Assembly: GCA_963992225.1 (NCBI GenBank)
Contig: CAXDTK010000318.1
Coordinates: 1-5,866, forward strand
Reading direction: 5' to 3'
DNA length: 5,866 bases
Source: Pelomonas sp963992225
Lineage (GTDB): Bacteria; Pseudomonadota; Gammaproteobacteria; Burkholderiales; Burkholderiaceae_C
Shown in pieces: positions 1-5,854 of the stretch (the stretch's first letter is position 1; every line of letters starts with the position of its first letter). A program made the translations under genes and the position numbers. The notes under the pieces are model-generated. The model did no database searches. It was not told the DNA's origin and saw only the letters and a list, made by a program, of their open reading frames with translations.

Positions 1-1
1 C

Positions 2-556
2 TTCCGCAACGAGACGGGCTTCGGCGGCAACAACGGCTTCACCGACTTCAAGCGCCTGGCCGGCTACGCCCTGAACACGCCGGGCATGAAGGTGGGCCTG
101 TGCATCGCCAGCGGCGTCGCGCTGATCGGCTGCTACCTCGTCGCCCGGGCGCTCACGCAAAGCCGCTGGGGCCGCATCCTGCAGGCCATCCGTGACGCCG
201 AGGGCCGCGTGCGCTTCCTGGGGTACGACCCGGTCGCGTTCAAGCTCGGCGCCTATGTGATCTCGGCCGTCATGTGCGCGCTGGCCGGCGCGCTGTACGT
301 GCCGCAGGTGGGCATCATCAACCCCGGGGAGATGAGCCCCGCGGCCAGCATCGAGATGGCGATCTGGGCCGCTGTCGGCGGGCGTGGCACGCTGATCGGG
401 CCGGTGCTCGGCGCCTTCTTCGTCAACGGCACCAAGTCGGTGTTCACGGCCGTGTGGCCCGAGGGCTGGCTCTACGTGCTGGGCGGGCTGTTCATCGCCG
501 TGACGCTGTTCCTGCCGCAGGGCCTGATGGGGCTGGCGAGGAGGTTCAAGAAATGA
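2..556 (+). CDS. urtC: Urea ABC transporter permease UrtC, 3' part
   Basis: This is the C-terminal half of the inner-membrane permease UrtC, which pairs with UrtB to form the urea channel of the UrtABCDE importer. The frame is open from base 2, giving 184 codons; family members are usually about 350-400 residues, so the front is cut by the window edge. The first ATG at position 86 is internal, because the codons before it already encode the conserved stretch NETGFGGNNGFTDFK. Four hydrophobic segments follow, around codons 30-50, 80-100, 115-140 and 158-175. Between the first two lies the cytoplasmic loop GRILQAIRDAEGRVRFLGYD, the conserved coupling region of branched-chain amino acid/urea permeases. 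The end (LPQGLMGLARRFKK) is a typical short basic tail. It is followed by urtD after 85 bp. A LivM-type permease is the alternative, but the urtD and urtE signatures downstream favour urea. Confidence 0.93.
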   Translation, partial: FRNETGFGGNNGFTDFKRLAGYALNTPGMKVGLCIASGVALIGCYLVARALTQSRWGRILQAIRDAEGRVRFLGYDPVAFKLGAYVISAVMCALAGALYVPQVGIINPGEMSPAASIEMAIWAAVGGRGTLIGPVLGAFFVNGTKSVFTAVWPEGWLYVLGGLFIAVTLFLPQGLMGLARRFKK

Positions 557-557
557 A

Positions 558-628
558 GCGAGTCGAGCGCTGGGCCGCTCCCGAGCCGACTCGCATCCCT
601 GCGGGGGATCGGTCGATGTACTCATCGA
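558..628. repeat. Three tandem inverted repeats between urtC and urtD
   Basis: The 85-bp gap holds three consecutive perfect inverted repeats. The first has arms GCGAGTCG (558-565) and CGACTCGC (587-594) with a 21-nt loop. The second has ATCCC (595-599) and GGGAT (605-609) with a 5-nt loop. The third has TCGATG (613-618) and CATCGA (623-628) with a 4-nt loop. The third ends only two bases before the urtD ribosome binding site. No T-tract follows any of them, so a normal intrinsic terminator is unlikely. Options are a REP-like dispersed intergenic element, or mRNA structure that sets the urtD/urtE level relative to upstream genes. The repeats are seen directly; the role is inference. Confidence 0.6.
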
Positions 629-630
629 AC

Positions 631-636
631 GAGGGG
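631..636 (+). promoter_or_regulatory. urtD ribosome binding site
   Basis: GAGGGG lies five bases before the ATG at 642 and supports that start. The next in-frame ATG, at 690, has no comparable purine-rich sequence before it. Confidence 0.6.
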
Positions 637-641
637 CAGAC

Positions 642-1475
642 ATGACGCCGGAACTCCTCGAAGCCGGCGCCGAGACGCGCTCGCGCGCCATGACCCGCAT
701 CGCCACCGCCGGCGAGCCCGTCTTCAATCAGGGCGTGGCGCTGTACGTGGAAGACCTCAAGGTCGCCTTCGACGGCTTCCAGGCGCTGGGCGGCCTGAGC
801 TTCACCATCGGCGTGGGCGAGCTGCGCTGCGTCATCGGCCCCAACGGCGCCGGCAAGACGACCACGATGGACTGCATCACCGGCAAGACCCGGCCCGACA
901 GCGGCCGCGTCTTCTTCGGCAGCAACCTGGACCTGCGGCAGATGAGCGAGCAGCAGATCGCCCGCGCGGGCATCGGCCGCAAGTTCCAGAAGCCCACGGT
1001 GTTCGAGGCGCTGACCGTCACCGAGAACCTGGAGCTGGCGCTTGCCGGCGATCGCCGCGCGCGTTTTGCGATGCGGGCCCGGCTCAGCGGCGAACAGCGC
1101 GACCGGCTGGGCGAACTGCTGAAGACGGTTCACCTGACAGACGAGCGCGAGCGCGTCGCCGGCCTGCTCAGCCACGGCCAGAAGCAGTGGCTGGAGATCG
1201 GCATGCTGCTGGCGCAGACGCCTAAGCTGCTGCTGCTGGACGAACCCGTCGCCGGCATGACCGACGAGGAGACCGAGCGCACCGCCGAGCTGTTCCTCAG
1301 CCTGGAGGGCAGGCATTCGCTGGTGGTGGTGGAGCACGACATGAGCTTCGTCGCCGCGCTGGCCGGCGCGCATCGCACCGTCACCGTGCTGCACGAGGGC
1401 AGGACGCTCGCCGAGGGCACGATGGCCCAGGTCCAGTCCGACGAGAAAGTGATCGAGGTGTACCTTGGCCGATGA
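642..1475 (+). CDS. urtD: Urea ABC transporter ATP-binding protein UrtD
   Basis: UrtD is one of the two cytoplasmic ATPases that power urea uptake through UrtB/UrtC. The product has 277 residues, the normal size. A non-conserved N-terminal stretch of about 33 residues precedes one ABC domain. Visible motifs are Walker A GPNGAGKTT (66-74, Lys72), the Q-loop in KFQKPTVF (Gln116), the signature LSHGQ (176-180), Walker B LLLLDEP (196-202, Asp200 and catalytic Glu201) and the H-loop His232 in EHD. The signature region LLSHGQKQWLEIGMLL and the AGMT segment after Walker B are characteristic of UrtD and separate it from general LivG proteins. All key residues are intact. The ATG at 642 is chosen because GAGGGG precedes it. 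The last 11 bases overlap urtE, so the two are probably translationally coupled and form the UrtD-UrtE heterodimer. No NtrC site or other regulator site is visible. Confidence 0.95.
   Translation: MTPELLEAGAETRSRAMTRIATAGEPVFNQGVALYVEDLKVAFDGFQALGGLSFTIGVGELRCVIGPNGAGKTTTMDCITGKTRPDSGRVFFGSNLDLRQMSEQQIARAGIGRKFQKPTVFEALTVTENLELALAGDRRARFAMRARLSGEQRDRLGELLKTVHLTDERERVAGLLSHGQKQWLEIGMLLAQTPKLLLLDEPVAGMTDEETERTAELFLSLEGRHSLVVVEHDMSFVAALAGAHRTVTVLHEGRTLAEGTMAQVQSDEKVIEVYLGR
1455..1460 (+). promoter_or_regulatory. urtE ribosome binding site inside urtD
   Basis: GAGGTG lies inside the end of urtD, four bases before the TTG at 1465. It decides between two possible TTG starts: the second, at 1477, is 16 bases away, too far for this site, although its product would begin MLTVQDL, closer to the usual UrtE N-terminus. 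Confidence 0.6.
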
Positions 1476-2169
1476 CTTGCTAACCGTCCAGGACCTGCAC
1501 AAGCACTATGGCGGCTCCCACATCCTGCGTGGCCTGAGCTTCGAGCTGAAGCCCGGCGAGATCACCGTCGTCATGGGCCGCAACGGCGTGGGCAAGACGA
1601 CGCTGTTGAAGAGCCTGATGGGCGTGGTGCCCGTCACGTCCGGCGGCATCACGCTGGCCGGCGAGGCCATCGACAAGCTCAAGACCCACCAGCGCGTGCG
1701 CGCCGGGCTGGGCTATGTGCCGCAGGGCCGCGAGATCTTCGGCCGGCTCACGGTGATGGAGAACCTGCAGATGGGCCTCTCCAGCCAGCCCGCCGGCACG
1801 CCGCTGCCCAGGGAGCTGTTCGAGCTGTTCCCCGTGCTCGACAAGATGCGCGGCCGGCGCGGCGGCGACCTGTCGGGCGGCCAGCAGCAGCAGCTCGCCA
1901 TCGCCCGCGCGCTGGCGCCCGGCCCGAAGGTGCTGCTGCTGGACGAGCCCACCGAGGGCATCCAGCCCAACGTCATCCAGGACATCGGCCGCGTCATCCG
2001 GCACCTGGCCCACGACAAGGGCCTGTGCGTGGTGCTGGTGGAGCAGTACTACGACTTCTGCGCGCAGCTGGCCGACCAGTACCTGCTGATGCAGCGCGGC
2101 GAGATCGTCATGCGCGGTCGCGGCAAGGACATGGCTGCGGACGGGGTGCGGGAGCGGCTGGCGATCTGA
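1465..2169 (+). CDS. urtE: Urea ABC transporter ATP-binding protein UrtE
   Basis: UrtE is the second cytoplasmic ATPase of the urea importer and acts with UrtD. It has 234 residues, full family length. Motifs are GGSHILRGLSFEL near the N-terminus (16-28), Walker A GRNGVGKTT (38-46, Lys44), the Q-loop in VPQGREIF (Gln87), the signature LSGGQ (136-140) and Walker B VLLLDEP (156-162, Asp160, Glu161). The stretch EPTEGIQPNVIQDIGR just after Walker B is a strong UrtE signature. The H-loop position carries Gln194 (VEQYYDF) instead of His; related LivF-type ATPases also have Gln here, so I read it as a family trait and not as damage. The TTG start overlaps urtD by 11 bp and has a GAGGTG site before it. 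It is the last gene of the operon: its TGA directly abuts the stop codon of the convergent collagen-like gene. No hairpin with a T-tract follows. Confidence 0.95.
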   Translation: MADDLLTVQDLHKHYGGSHILRGLSFELKPGEITVVMGRNGVGKTTLLKSLMGVVPVTSGGITLAGEAIDKLKTHQRVRAGLGYVPQGREIFGRLTVMENLQMGLSSQPAGTPLPRELFELFPVLDKMRGRRGGDLSGGQQQQLAIARALAPGPKVLLLDEPTEGIQPNVIQDIGRVIRHLAHDKGLCVVLVEQYYDFCAQLADQYLLMQRGEIVMRGRGKDMAADGVRERLAI

Positions 2170-2172
2170 TCA
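2167..2172. other. Abutting convergent stop codons (TGATCA)
   Basis: The plus-strand urtE stop TGA (2167-2169) and the minus-strand stop TGA of the collagen-like gene (2170-2172) touch without a gap and form a six-base palindrome. There is therefore no intergenic space for a terminator; transcription from each side must end inside the other gene or depend on Rho. Confidence 0.9.
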
Positions 2173-3249
2173 CGGGCCTTGCACCTCCGTGGCCGACAGG
2201 CAGGTGGCGAAGACGACGAAGGCACGATCGCCGCCCGTGTTGTTGTTGACCCTGCAGCGGTAGACCCGGCGTGCATCCTGCGGATCGGGTCCGGCGTAGT
2301 TGACCAAGTTGTTGATCTGCAGCGCGTTGCCGTCGCGGTGGCCGCACCCGCCGCCGACCAGCACGGTGTTGATGGGACATGCGGCGCCGTGATCGGCCCA
2401 GTAGTAGCCCGGCAGGTCGAAGTCCTTGCGGACGTAAACCACCTTGTTCGCGCCAGCCGGCCCCTGCGGACCCTGGATGCCCTGTGCTCCCTGCGGCCCC
2501 GTGGCACCCCGGTCCCCGCGGGGACCGCTCGCCCCGGTGAGGCCGCGCGGGCCGGCCGGTCCTGCGGCGCCGTTCGGACCGATAGGCCCCGCCGGGCCGG
2601 TCGCACCCGTCGCGCCCGCTGCGCCGCGCGGCCCCGCCGGCCCGGCCGGCCCTTGTGGACCCTGCGGCCCCTGGTCCGCCAGCGTGATGTCCAGCCGCGC
2701 CACCTGCCCGGTGGCGGTGTTCTCCTTGCTGTCCAGGAACACCACGGTCCCCGGTGCGCTGAGTGCCGGGGTCAGCGCGAAGCCGAAATGGCTGCCCGGG
2801 TTGCTCACCCACTGGCGCACCAGCGCCGTCACGTCGGCGCTGAGGAACTGCTGCGCGGTGCGCACCGTCAGCAGCGGGCCCGTGCCTGGCCCGGCCAGCG
2901 CGGGGGCCGCCTGGGCGGTGGCGCCGGCCTCGTCCCAGCCGGTGTTGACGGCCTGCACCTCCACGGCCCCGGCGCTGCCGACGCGGTTGGCAAACAGCAC
3001 CAGCGTCGCGCGCTGCACCTTGGCGGCCGTCAGGCCGGCGGGCAGCACCGACAGGTCGAAGCGCAGCAGCGCGGTGGCGCCGCCGCCCACGGCCAGCGTC
3101 GGCAAGCTGCCGAAGTTGAGCGCGGGTTGGGCGGTGTGGATGTGCGCGTCGGCCAGCAGCGGGGCGTCGAGCGCCAGCGCCGGGCCGGCGGCCAGCAGCA
3201 GGGCAGCGGCCAGCGCACGCAGCGCCGGGCGTGTCAGGGGTGAGGTCAT
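2170..3249 (-). CDS. Secreted DNRLRE-domain protein with collagen-like repeats
   Basis: The product has 359 residues and three recognisable parts after a Sec signal peptide (about 1-27, hydrophobic core LRALAAALLLAAGPALA). Residues about 28-190 resemble the DNRLRE/CBM96-like beta-sandwich domain: a DAHIHTAQPALNFGSLPTL opening, LLRFDLSVLP, an ATLVLFANRVGS strand, NTGWDEAGAT, DVTALVRQWVSN and a final FLDSKEN with LDITL. Residues 194-268 are 25 uninterrupted Gly-X-Y triplets, many GPQ, GPA, GPR or GAT, which should form a collagen-type triple helix and so a trimer. Residues 269-359 form a C-terminal domain with four cysteines (291, 302, 332, 350) that could make two disulfides; I do not recognise this family. 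There is no PEP-CTERM, LPXTG or transmembrane anchor at the end, so it is probably released or held by partners. The ATG at 3249 has GGGAG six bases upstream. It is the last gene of a minus-strand cluster, 40 bp after the DVUA0089-like gene. Function and ligand are unknown; a role in matrix or adhesion is inference. Confidence 0.85.
   Translation of the reverse strand: MTSPLTRPALRALAAALLLAAGPALALDAPLLADAHIHTAQPALNFGSLPTLAVGGGATALLRFDLSVLPAGLTAAKVQRATLVLFANRVGSAGAVEVQAVNTGWDEAGATAQAAPALAGPGTGPLLTVRTAQQFLSADVTALVRQWVSNPGSHFGFALTPALSAPGTVVFLDSKENTATGQVARLDITLADQGPQGPQGPAGPAGPRGAAGATGATGPAGPIGPNGAAGPAGPRGLTGASGPRGDRGATGPQGAQGIQGPQGPAGANKVVYVRKDFDLPGYYWADHGAACPINTVLVGGGCGHRDGNALQINNLVNYAGPDPQDARRVYRCRVNNNTGGDRAFVVFATCLSATEVQGP
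2446..2670 (-). repeat. Collagen Gly-X-Y repeat tract (25 triplets)
   Basis: This stretch encodes 25 consecutive Gly-X-Y triplets without a break, from GPQ at residue 194 to GAN at residue 268. The DNA is a degenerate 9-base-periodic GC-rich repeat (GGNCCNGCN-like on the minus strand). Such tracts can change length by slippage or recombination, so strains may differ here. Confidence 0.9.
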
Positions 3250-3289
3250 GAGGGGCTCCCGGGAAAAAAAGGAACAGGAAGAACAGGGT

Positions 3290-3913
3290 TCAGGCGCTGC
3301 GGCGGCGCCCCGCCAGCGCCAGCAGCAGGCTGGCGCCGAGCAGCGCGGCCGAGCCCGGCTCGGGCACCGCCGAGACGGTCAGGTCCAGCGCCCAGCGGCC
3401 GTCGCGGGCCTGGCCGTCCACCTGGATGAAGCGCAGGCCCGGCAGGCCGAGGTGGTCCAGCCCGGTGTAGTCGGGCCGGCCGTCCTGGCTGAAGCCCTCG
3501 GCCAGCGTGGCGCCCAGCGGGTCGTTGCCGTCCTGGGTCAGCACCAGCATGTACTGGCCGGGGCCCAGCGGCAGGTCCAGCGCGGCGTCCCAGCAGAACG
3601 ACGCGCCGGCGCAGGCGTTGTGGCTGCCCACCGCCCGCTGCAGCAGGCCGAAGTCGGCCTCGAACAGCGACAGCGTCGGTGCAAAGCCGCCGCCGGCGAT
3701 GGCCTGCCCCGCGGCGTTCAGCCCGCCGCCGTAGGACAGCGTGCGGGCCAGCAGGCGGTCGGGCTGCGCCAGCGTGAAGCTGAACACCGCGCGCTGGTCG
3801 TCGCGGCTGAACAGGCCTTGCAGGCTGAGGGTGTCGGCCGCGGCCGCGCCGGCGGTGAGCAGGGCTGCGGCCAGCGCGGCGAGCCGCGGCGCGAGGCGAT
3901 GACGGATGGGCAT
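3290..3913 (-). CDS. PEP-CTERM protein resembling the DVUA0089 family
   Basis: This is a 207-residue exported protein. A Sec signal peptide (about 1-26, RLAALAAALLTAGAAAA) starts it. The body resembles DVUA0089-type secreted proteins, as I know the pattern: LFSRDDQRAVFSFTLAQP, then TLSYGGGLNAAGQ, GGFAPTLSLFEADFGLLQ, GPGQYMLVLTQDGNDPLG and GFSQDGRPDYTG, in that order. Two cysteines (101 and 107) lie close together. The end is a complete PEP-CTERM sorting signal: VPEPG (183-187), a hydrophobic helix (about 188-201) and the basic tail RRRSA. An exosortase should cleave near the PEP motif and release the protein to the surface or matrix. The ATG at 3913 has GGAG six bases upstream, within the 13-bp gap after the larger PEP-CTERM gene, so the two are almost certainly co-transcribed. 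Its biochemical role is unknown. Confidence 0.87.
   Translation of the reverse strand: MPIRHRLAPRLAALAAALLTAGAAAADTLSLQGLFSRDDQRAVFSFTLAQPDRLLARTLSYGGGLNAAGQAIAGGGFAPTLSLFEADFGLLQRAVGSHNACAGASFCWDAALDLPLGPGQYMLVLTQDGNDPLGATLAEGFSQDGRPDYTGLDHLGLPGLRFIQVDGQARDGRWALDLTVSAVPEPGSAALLGASLLLALAGRRRSA
3356..3367 (-). other. PEP-CTERM sorting motif VPEP, small protein
   Basis: These bases encode VPEP, the exosortase recognition core, followed by a transmembrane helix and an arginine-rich end. The surrounding DNA (3339-3369) is nearly identical to the same region of the neighbouring gene. Confidence 0.85.
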
Positions 3914-3926
3914 GGCGGGCTCCGGT

Positions 3927-5854
3927 TCAGGCTTGGGTGGGGCGGGCTTGCAGGCGCCGGCGGCACCAGGGCAGGACGGCCAGTCCCAGCCCCAGCAGCG
4001 CGGCCGAGCCGGGCTCCGGCACCGGGCTGATGCCGATGCGCCCGCTGGCCAGCAGCTGCGCGGTGTCCACCTGCCAGCCGTCCAGTCCCTCCACCGTGAT
4101 CTGGCTGAAGCCGCCCGTCACGCCGGCGAAGCCCAGCGCCTGCCAGCCGGCCAGGGCTGCGGCACTACCGTCGTCCAGGCCGTGGAAGCGCAGGTGCAGC
4201 CGGCCCGCGGCATGCAACTGGCCGATGCCGGTCAGGCGGTCGCCGCCGAGGGCGCCGTTGCCGCCGGCGGTGAGGTCCAGTGTCAGCACGCCGCCCTCGC
4301 CCAGCCAGACCTCGCTGCCGTCGAAGCCCAGCGTGCCGATGCCCGTGCCGCCCTGGCCGCCGGGGTTCAGGCCGGCAAGGAAGCTGAAGTTGCCGCTGAA
4401 CTGGCCCGCGCCGCTGACGTCGCCCGTCAGCGTCAGCAGGCCGGGCTTGGCGCTGCTTTCCCGGGCCGTGACGCGGCCGTCGTTGACGAAGCGGCCCTGC
4501 ACCGTGGCCGCGCCGGTCACGCTCAGCGTTTCGCCGGCGCCCAGCGCCATGCCGTTGGCCGCCGCCAGCACGGCGCCGCGGCTGAGCCGCGTGCTGCTGC
4601 CCAGCTGCGCCAGGTCCAGCGCGTCCAGCTGCAGGCTGGCGCCGCTGGCCACCGTCAGGCTGCCCTGCAGGGCCACCGCGCCGGCCCGGCCGGCATCACC
4701 GACCTGCAGCCGGCCGCCGCTGGCCTGCAGGCTCAGCGACCCGCCCGCCAGGCCCAGCCACTGGCCATGGCCCGACAGCACCGCCACGCCGCTGCCCAGC
4801 GGGGCGTCGGCCTGCAGCAGGCCGCCGTTCAGGCGCAGGTTCGGCGTCTTCAGCGCGGCGCTGCCACCCTGGATGACCAGGCGCTCGCCGCCGTTGACGC
4901 TCAGCATGCCCTGCACCTCCAGCTGGCGCCGGCCGTCCAGCGTGACGCTGGGGCCGAGGGCGCCGAGGTCCAGGGCGCCGCGCGCCTGCAGCCGGCCGCT
5001 CTGCCAGTTCAGCGCGCCGCCGCTGCGGCTCAGGCTGGCAAAGCTCAGCAGGCCGCCCGCCAGCGTCAGGCTGCCGCGGTCGGCCAGGCGCAGCTGCTCG
5101 GCGGTCAGCGCGCTGCCGGCGTCGATCAGCAGCTCGGACGCCTTGCTGCCGCCGCCCACCTGCAGCAGGCCGGCGTCGCGCCACTGGCTGCCCGTCAGGC
5201 TGACGCGGGTCGGCAGCGTGCTGCTCAGGCTGGCGCCGGCCGAGGTGACGAGCTGGCTGTTGCGCAGCGACAGCTGCAGCGTCGTGCCGAGGTCCAGCGG
5301 GCTGTCCATGCCGATGGACAGGGGGTTGGCCACCGTTGCCTGCACGTTGTAGAGCGTCAGGTCGCCGGCGATGCGGCCGTCCATGTTGATCTGCATGCCG
5401 GCCCGGCCGCCGTTCCAGGTCTGCGTGCCGGCGCTGCTGTCCTGCCCCGCGCGCACGGTGGCCCCGAGGGTCTGGCGCGCCGTGCTGCCGTTGTGGATGT
5501 CGCCGGTGACGGTCAGGGCCTGCCCCTGCAGGGTGTAGGCGCTGCTGCCGACGAAGCTGAGGCTGCGGAAGCTGGCGCCCGTGAGGTCGTTGGTCATCGC
5601 GGTGACGCCGCCGGTCCGGCCGAAGCCCAGCGCGCTGCCGCTGCCCGGGTAGGCGGTCCAGTTCTGGCTGTCGCTCCAGCGGTTGCTGCCGAACGGAGCG
5701 CCGGCCTTGCTGCCCGCGGTCCACCAGGTGTCGGGCGTGGGCGCGGCGGGCAGGCCCGGGATGGGGTCGAGCAGGTCGTCGATCAGGTCGGCTGCAGCGA
5801 CCAGCGGCAGGCTCAGCAACAGGGCGGCGGACAGGGCTCTGGCCAGGGCCAGCG
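3927..5854 (-). CDS. PEP-CTERM beta-helix protein, 5' end missing
   Basis: This large exported protein resembles PEP-CTERM proteins with autotransporter-associated beta-strand repeats. Residue numbers count from the TTG at 5819 as 1. The frame stays open upstream of it and encodes LALARALSAAL directly before LLSLPLVAAAD, so the signal-peptide core is split by that TTG and the true start lies beyond the real sequence end. A WWTAGSKAG...RWSDSQNWTAYPGSGSALGFG opening (32-67) and SFRSLSFVGSSAYTLQGQAL (83-102) resemble the first rungs of such repeats. Residues about 100-470 are short strands rich in Gly, Ser, Leu, Ala and Asn (for example SLTLAGGLLSF, LRLNGGLLQAD, SLTVASGASLQL), consistent with a right-handed beta-helix. 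Residues about 471-597 form the usual closing region. VPEPG (600-604), a hydrophobic helix to Trp618 and the basic tail RRRLQARPTQA complete the sorting signal. No catalytic motif is visible. It is the first visible gene of the minus-strand cluster; its promoter is outside the window. An adhesin or matrix role is inference. Confidence 0.85.
4011..4022 (-). other. PEP-CTERM sorting motif VPEP, large protein
   Basis: These bases encode VPEP of the C-terminal sorting signal, followed by GSAALLGLGLAVLPW and the arginines CRRR. The tail after the helix is longer than in the smaller neighbour. Confidence 0.85.

Noticed and set aside
274..645. Plus-strand open frame crossing the urtC-urtD gap and ending in an ATGA overlap with urtD
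   Set aside because: It is an out-of-frame reading of urtC with an Arg/Gly/Ala-rich product; the ATGA overlap with urtD is coincidental.
546..1502. Minus-strand open frame of 318 codons opposite urtD
   Set aside because: Antisense to an intact ATPase gene with all motifs; composition is that of a complement frame with no recognisable domain.
2041..2055. Gln in place of the H-loop His in UrtE as a possible inactivating change
   Set aside because: Gln at this position (VEQ) is common in LivF/UrtE-type ATPases; all other motifs are intact.
3264..3306. Possible terminator on the minus strand between the small PEP-CTERM gene and the collagen-like gene (T7 run at 3264-3270)
   Set aside because: The nearest GC hairpin (GGCG/CGCC, inside the end of the small gene) is about 30 bases before the T run, so the layout is not that of an intrinsic terminator. 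The gap also holds a short direct repeat, GAACAGG at 3272-3278 and 3281-3287, too short to interpret.
2444..4030. Plus-strand open frame of 528 codons opposite the collagen-like and small PEP-CTERM genes
   Set aside because: It runs antisense across two real genes, is rich in Pro, Ala and Arg as expected for a GC-rich complement, its collagen-like Gly-Pro character mirrors the opposite strand, and it has no domain pattern.
3937..5352. Plus-strand open frame of 471 codons opposite the large PEP-CTERM gene
   Set aside because: Low-complexity Ser/Pro/Ala/Arg product antisense to a gene with a clear sorting signal; a shadow of high GC.
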